Assembly (NCBI GenBank): GCA_033558025.1
Contig: JAUCEF010000001.1
Span: 186,001-250,000 of the forward strand
Length of the DNA: 64,000 bases
Source: Phytophthora sp. 'mugwort'
Lineage: Eukaryota > Oomycota > Peronosporomycetes > Peronosporales > Peronosporaceae
Direction: 5' to 3'
Shown here piece after piece: positions 58,940-64,000 of the stretch. The position numbers were made by a program, and so were the translations under genes. Numbering within the stretch: position 1 is the first letter of the stretch; every line of letters begins with the position of its first letter. The notes beneath the pieces were generated by a model. That model was not told the DNA's origin and ran no database searches. It saw nothing but the letters and a program-made list of their open reading frames with translations.

Positions 58940-59111
58940 CCTTTGATGGGTCGAAGTGTCGTAGTATTGGAGCTCGGACGACTTTTGCTTTCAATGCTGC
59001 AAAGCTGACTTAGCTGAAGTCAGGTCATTTTCCGAAGTGAAGTCAGTATCCTTAAGCTGGTAGAGGTCAGCTCGTATACGACCAGGTTCTGAATGAACCG
59101 ACTATAATAAT

Positions 59112-60474
59112 TCAGTGCGCCCAGAAAGCTTGCATTCCCTTCTTCGATTTCGGGAAAGGTAACTCAGCTATCTCAGCCAACTGCTTCGGGTTGGCAAATA
59201 TACCACTCGGCGAGATACCATGAGATAGGAAATTTATGGTCTGTTGCACAAATGTGCTCTTGGTGAAGCTGATGCTGATTCTGCACTTGGCGAATCGAGT
59301 CAATAGTCGATCTAGCGTGGCTAAACATTCATCAAATGTCTTTCCACCAAAGCAGATATCATCAACAAACGACCGGCGTTCGAACACCGGGACGTGTTTG
59401 GATTCATCGGATTCTCCACTCCGGAATATGTTACCATCTGGTCCATCAACTAATTCGTGAAGTGGATCGGACTCAGCTAAGGCACGGTGATCCGTTTCGA
59501 ACTTGGTTGGGTAACTCGGCTCAGGGGTTAGCTGAGTTCCTCCTGCGCTGTGTTGACCGCGCTGAGTTGCGGCTGCTTCCTCAGCTTGGCAGACATGTTT
59601 GAGACGGGTAATTGTGCGATTTTGCTCCTCGATCGTCTTGTGTGCCAACCGAATATTCAGCTTGCCACTACCTAAAGTCACGAAATTTGCTGCCTCTTGA
59701 AGACGACGGAAGTAAGTGTCTGACAGAGCCTTCAGGGCGTTATAGGACACCATGCGTTCCGTGAACTGATCAGTTAGGAGCTGACTATCCCTGTTCCAAT
59801 CCTGAATCATGCGATGGAGCTCGTCCACATGTTCTTGGATGGCGTCAATATGACAATTCTCTAGCCGAGTTGAATCCTCCCTCTTCTCCATTTCCAGCCG
59901 ATAGATGGTAGATCGGTAGGAAGTCAGCGGGGTGGTATTCATGCTGGATGATTTGTTTCCACTTGTTCCGTTCACGAACTACCGCAGCCAACTCAGCCTC
60001 TAGCCGAGCAGTCGACGCCAAAGGTGACTCCAGTCTCCGACTTAAGGTACCATTTTCGCGATGCAGCCTAGTTACGTCGTGCCTGAGCTGAGCTAGTGCT
60101 TCGGAAGAGCTCGGCGGAGGTGGAGGGCCGGCTTGGAGCAGTGATAACATCTCATTCGGAGAACGAGCAGCCAAAAGATCTCTTCGGTGACGCCAGTCAC
60201 CAGGAAACGGGGGTCGGAGAAGAGTATAAGCCATCAGTCGAGTCCGCTCAAGCTCTTCAGCCGAACGAATACGTTCACGGTCTTGACGTAGTATCCAGAT
60301 CTCAGCTATATCTGTTGGAGGCTGAACTGAGTCCTCAACTAAATTCTCGAGACCAGCAGAAGAAGACCCCGCTGAGTCCAGTGGGCCAGCAGAAACCCCT
60401 TGGTTGTGAGACTGAGACTCGAGCTGAGACGGCGAAGACTCAGCTGATGGAAGCGGAAGAATCCCATTCTCCAT
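59112..60474 (-). pseudogene. Coiled-coil (gag-like) region fused to C-terminal half of reverse transcriptase
   Basis: From 60474 the minus strand reads MENGILPLPSAESSPSQLES, then a coiled coil (IRSAEELERTRLM; LRHDVTRLHRENGTLSRRLE). The frame changes near 59,900 and a second coiled stretch follows (HVDELHRMIQDWNRDSQLL; KTIEEQNRTITRLKHVCQ). In the same frame, without any break, it passes through LHELVDGPDGNIFRSGE into reverse transcriptase past its first half: RRSFVDDICFGGKTFDECLA (catalytic DD), then FTKSTFVQQTINFLSHGISP and ANPKQLAEIAELPFP. The first half of the polymerase is missing exactly here, and it is on the + strand at 52.6-52.98 kb. Confidence 0.7.
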
Positions 60475-61306
60475 TAGTCCATCCGGACGGAACCCAGGCA
60501 GCGGAATCCATGTCCGACACAGTAATGGACATCATGCCCAGCGTTCCGGCGACCGTGGAGTGGGCGATGTCTGTGCAACTTCTGTCACCCTCGCTGCTGT
60601 ACCCTAAGTGCACCACATCCATGCGTCTTGACGTCGTGCACTGCGGTGGCGGTACTCGCATGCGGCGTGCCCAATGAAGCGCAGAGTTCGCACGCTCCGA
60701 AGACTAGTTCGACTCTATGTCACTGAGTGTGTGTAGATTATAAGGCGACAGCGGCCATCATAGTGTGTGTGTGTGTGGGAGGGAGCAGCATGTGGCCACG
60801 CAATGGTACACGTATTGTCGCGATACATGCTCACGGAAATGCTCTCCATTTTAGTGGAAGTGGGGGGATGAGGACCACATAGTAGAAATCGACGAGACTT
60901 TTTTTCAAAAAGGAGAACAACTACAGCAGAGGAAGGCGCTTCACCGACTACTGGCTTTTTGGTGGCGCCGATCGACGACTAGTCGCTGGCTCAGCGTTGT
61001 CACGTACGCGGACCGCACGGAGCCGATGCTGTCGGCGCTCATAAAAAAGAACATTTTGCCGGGGCGCGTGTCTACCTTATTTAATTTATGTTTAGTAGAT
61101 TAGCATATTTAAATGCTTGGAGCACACAATCTTTAGCGACCAGTTCGCCTCTTATCCGTGTGAAGCATATGTCCAGTCACTTAAGGATATACACAAAGCA
61201 TGAGATAAGGATGGGGTGTTCCAAGGGGTGGTGCATGTTTCCGGTCACTCTGTTAACGTACTAAAGAAGCGGACTACAGCAGACGTTGTCCATTCACAGA
61301 AGTTCT
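60475..61306. other. No gene supported
   Basis: Upstream of the coiled-coil ORF on the minus strand. A short GT repeat lies at about 60,763-60,777. No LTR or promoter recognised. Confidence 0.4.
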
Positions 61307-62774
61307 TCAAGCATTTTCTCGTGTGTTAGCAGGGCACAACCCGATAGTTTCTCTTTCTACATATGTACCTCTCGAACGTTTCTTCGTGGAAGTAGTGACG
61401 CTGACCCGCAAAGTGGTGTTGACTACATTAATCGCATCAATATCAAGTTCATGACGTTTCAGGCGACGGTACTGCCGCTCGCTGATGACTAGCGCCTTCA
61501 CATGGGGAACCACGACGTCGTGCTGGCGGAGATATATTTTGGTCATCGACGGAGCGTTGCCTACGAGCCCACTCAATATCTTATTAATGCACAGCATAAA
61601 TACTGGCTTCCTGGCGGTTTTGCCAGAAAAGGCCGTTTCGAACGTCACCTTGGTCTGCCCAGATATATCATCTCTGGTAGGAAGCATGCCTTCTTGTAGC
61701 GGATACTGCTCGAGCTGCTGCTCGTACAAACGCTTGAAAAGCTGGTAGATTCCCACGTCCAGGGGTTACAAGAAGTGGAAAGTGTGCGCGGGCAATATAA
61801 ACAGGTTACGTTGTGGCGCTTTGCCTAAATGACAGAGTTATAGTAAATATTTGCAAATCCGGTCCAAAATGAGTAGCTGAGGTCGTTTCACTGGCAGATT
61901 TCCGACAAACCACTTGAGCAAATGCATAAAGAGAGACCCATTGATGCTGGATGTCTCCGACATCGCACACATCGTACCGTCGGGCGCCACCCCACTTTTC
62001 TGCGCTTCCCCGCAAAAATGTACATTGGCGGTATGTGGCCACCGTCTGCATCGATGCAGCTGATGATGGTCACGTTCTCGCGGCCCGAAGATCGCTGCAC
62101 GTTGGTAGGCATGCCTTTTGGCACGAAGACGCGCTGCTGGCAGCGCCCTTGGACACGCATACCCGTCTCGTCGCAGTTCCATATCTGCTAGGGGGGGGGG
62201 GTTATGCAACCTTAAATCATCTAGCGCCGCCTTGAGGTTGTCGAAGTAGTAGTGCACAGCGCCCACAGTCGAAGTGTCAGCACGACAACCTTCCAGTACG
62301 CGTGCTTTGCGCAACCTGATGCTCTCCCAGTGTATCTTGGGCCAGCACCGAACGAAACTACGCTCAGGTAAGCTAGGCATTATTGGACGGGTGGACGAGA
62401 CAATTCAGCTTACCGAACGAGAAACCGAGCTCTGCGTTCCCTACGCAGAATCCCCGAGCAGCACGACGAAGAATGATTTCTAGAAGACCTTGGTTAGCTC
62501 CAGGAGACAGATAGACGAGCATAGGACCTCTGCGGCAGACGACAGGGATCTCTCCATTTGCTCGGGCGCGAAGATTCTCGAACGGGACCCTAGTCTTCTT
62601 CGCAGCCTTGCGAATGCCGCCCTCGACAAGCTGCAGTTCGCGGCGTACGTCTTTGCTTTCTTCCATAGTGACACCTTTAGTTTTTGTTTGGGGGGGGGGG
62701 GGGGACGGGTGGTCGACTTGAATTTCAAAGTGATCCAGCGGGAGCAAAATGGCGCCAAAATTGGCGAGCATCAT
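61307..62774 (-). pseudogene. Pogo-type transposase relic with DNA-binding domain
   Basis: Read from 62774 down: an HTH region (GGIRKAAKKTRVPFENLRAR, then LLEIILRRAARGFCVGNAEL); 62380-61838 and the overlapping 62160-61888 frame carry WNCDETGMRVQ in part, GRENVTIISCIDADGGHIPP and MYIFAGKRRK, the pogo/DDE_1 catalytic core (first Asp in NCDETG); then LKWFVGNLPVKRPQLLILD (second Asp). 61756-61307 holds LDVGIYQLFKRLYEQQLEQY and the C-terminal part. At least three frame changes. Two G runs (62191-62201, 62690-62704; C on the coding strand) fall at Pro codons and account for part of the breakage. Confidence 0.7.
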
Positions 62775-63202
62775 CTAACGAAAGCGAAATGTCGCGCCAA
62801 GAGCACTGGCTATACCGCTAGTGAATTGCGCTTATTTAGCATCGTTAAGCGATTTTCAAAAGTGGTTCTTAACGTAGAGTTAGTTGGCTTGACCGTTGTG
62901 GTGTTGTGGTATTGCAGCACACACAAAATCGTCAGATGTGGTTATTTAGGCAAGAATTACAACAATAACCGAGCTAGTTGGCCCCTGTTGGTCTGCGCTG
63001 GTTTGCCCCTAGCGATTCGGCCCTTCCGGGACAGTGGTGTCTCGCTTCCGCCGAGACCAAGTGCGCCAAGCCAATGAATACACAGAGGTCAGCTGAGCTG
63101 ACTGCCTCTGGCTTAGATATACCGTGACCTCCGCTAAAGAGCGGACGACGGCGCGTTAGCGCTTTGACGGGTCGCCGAGAGCAAAGGCTTCTCCGCTAGA
63201 AG
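62775..63202. other. No gene supported
   Basis: Between the pogo relic and the candidate LTR. An open frame at 62490-63077 is antisense to the pogo relic over most of its length and has no domain of its own. Nothing else seen. Confidence 0.4.
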
Positions 63203-63500
63203 TGTAACGGTACCCGGGCCGTACGGCGCACCTGCCCGCCGAGTTCGGCAGGAATTGTTCCTTTGTGCTTGGCGAGACACGCCCTTCCACGAGACGACTT
63301 AGTTCTCTTGGCGCTACCAGTCAACACCCTACAAGCTATGCCTCTCGGGTGTCGACGTAACCATAGTCCAACCCGTGTAGAGACTTACCGGATAGTGTAC
63401 ACCTGTCTTGGACTTGGAAAGAGTTACTCTGTTATTATATATTTTTTATCTCCCGGGAGCCCCCAAGGGGCTCCTCCTATTGTTAACTATGTTCCTATAC
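63203..63500 (+). mobile_element. Candidate 5' LTR of an LTR element leaving the window
   Basis: A TG start (TGTAACGGTACCCGGGCC, 63203 on), a non-coding GC-rich then AT-rich body with a TATATATTTTTTAT stretch near 63,435-63,450, and a downstream gag-like start suggest an LTR. The right end is uncertain and no second copy is in the window, so the limits are not proven. Confidence 0.35.
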
Positions 63501-63948
63501 AAGTATCAAATGAAACGAAATGTGGTCAACTCTCAACCGACCATTCGCAAAGATCTCAATGTAACCACCCAAACTCAACGGCGGGGGAGCTCGACTTCAT
63601 CCAGTCGAGTAGCCAGATCGTAGCTGAGTTCGTACTTAGCGAGAAGTACCGTGGTTGCTTACTTAAGTGCGATATGTGAGCCACTTCATCTGGCGTCCAC
63701 TACACCACAACTGCCTCGGCCATGCTACGAGCCGAGCTGGCAAGTAGCTTGGCCAAGCTGGTGTGTCGCCACCTATCACCATTACCACATTCACTCTTGT
63801 CTTCCCCGACGCTTAACCTCCGACCGTTCTCAAGACACGCACTGAGTCGCTGACTTGACGCTTCTTCTACGAACTGGTAAGCTTCTGTTGGCTCACCGGT
63901 TCAGCCCGACCTCCTTCTGATTTGTTTCCGTGTGTATCGGTAGCCCAT

Positions 63949-64000
63949 ATGGCTAAGAGAACTTCTTCTGCCTCGCCAGGACTCAAAGTTCAGGCGGCTC
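63949..64000 (+). CDS. Start of an ORF truncated by the window end, possible gag
   Basis: ATG at 63949 opens MAKRTSSASPGLKVQAA and is still open at the last base. Position about 450 bases after the candidate LTR start and the Ser/Ala/Pro-rich composition, similar to the Ser/Pro-rich ORF at 53-54.7 kb, suggest a gag-like protein of the same broad group. Too short to be certain. Confidence 0.3.
   Translation, partial: MAKRTSSASPGLKVQAA

Larger units (their letters stand above)
51170..60474. mobile_element. Rearranged Gypsy-type LTR retrotransposon block
   Basis: About 9.3 kb of Gypsy-family material on both strands. The + strand has a pol piece (protease-side region and first half of reverse transcriptase, 51.3-52.98 kb) followed by a Ser/Pro-rich ORF region (52.99-55.7 kb). 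The - strand, read from 60,474 down, has a coiled-coil region, then the second half of reverse transcriptase, RNase H, integrase and a chromodomain ending at 55,935. Neither strand carries a complete reverse transcriptase. No flanking LTR pair was found. All parts carry frameshifts or stops. The pieces are described separately. Confidence 0.75.

Noticed and set aside
60096..60677. 193-residue + strand frame
   Set aside because: Antisense to the coiled-coil ORF of the Gypsy block, whose minus-strand reading is coherent.

Overview
The window is eukaryotic and almost certainly from an oomycete, most likely a Phytophthora species. The support is: many short introns (about 50-90 bases) with GTRNGT-type donors, very tight gene spacing, an uninterrupted 7.2-kb acetyl-CoA carboxylase gene, and a following block of hAT, pogo, PIF/Harbinger and Gypsy relics of the kind that fills oomycete genomes. 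No ribosomal RNA, tRNA, CRISPR or bacterial operon features were seen. Species was inferred, not searched.

Bases 1-33,240 are a gene-dense block of conserved housekeeping genes. In order: a Rab6-type GTPase (-), an acidic protein with KOW/SH3-like modules and a Cys cluster (+), a four-EF-hand protein (+), a zinc-finger/Nudix protein (-), a CFAP263/CCDC113 ciliary coiled-coil protein (+), a TPR protein (+), a PP1-type phosphatase with odd active-site signatures (-), an SCT1/GPT2-type glycerol-3-phosphate acyltransferase (+), acetyl-CoA carboxylase (-), the RFC1 clamp-loader subunit (-), a nucleotide-sugar transporter (+), a probable secretory-pathway three-TM protein (+), a KIAA1143/DUF4604-like protein (-), a possible 59-residue membrane protein (+), and a tandem pair of short-chain dehydrogenases (+), the first a pseudogene. 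Many neighbours are divergent or convergent with only 10-300 bases between them. ACC and the acyltransferase are adjacent and convergent and both serve lipid synthesis. I rebuilt the exons by eye from splice sites and checked that the summed lengths are multiples of three.

Bases 33,241-64,000 are a transposon graveyard. A hAT transposase (34.9-40.4 kb) has its last intron swollen to about 3.8 kb by a PIF/Harbinger element with two convergent genes and by a fragment that looks like the start of glutamate synthase. A RING-finger ORF follows. Next come a pogo/Tigger element with recognisable terminal inverted repeats (42,819-44,706), more hAT and pogo relics on both strands (45.4-50.9 kb), a scrambled 9.4-kb Gypsy-type block (51.1-60.5 kb), another pogo relic (61.3-62.8 kb), and the start of an LTR element that leaves the window at its right end.

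The most unusual signals are: (i) the Gypsy block, where one half of the reverse transcriptase is on the + strand and the other on the - strand, with the same 7-base word at both breakpoints, as expected from an internal inversion; (ii) strong enrichment of the word GCTGAG/CTCAGC confined to that block; (iii) long G/C homopolymers at proline codons of pogo relics; (iv) a PP1 phosphatase with GDYVDRA and GDTHGQ instead of the near-invariant signatures; and (v) a TPR gene whose best-looking splice site leads straight to a stop codon.
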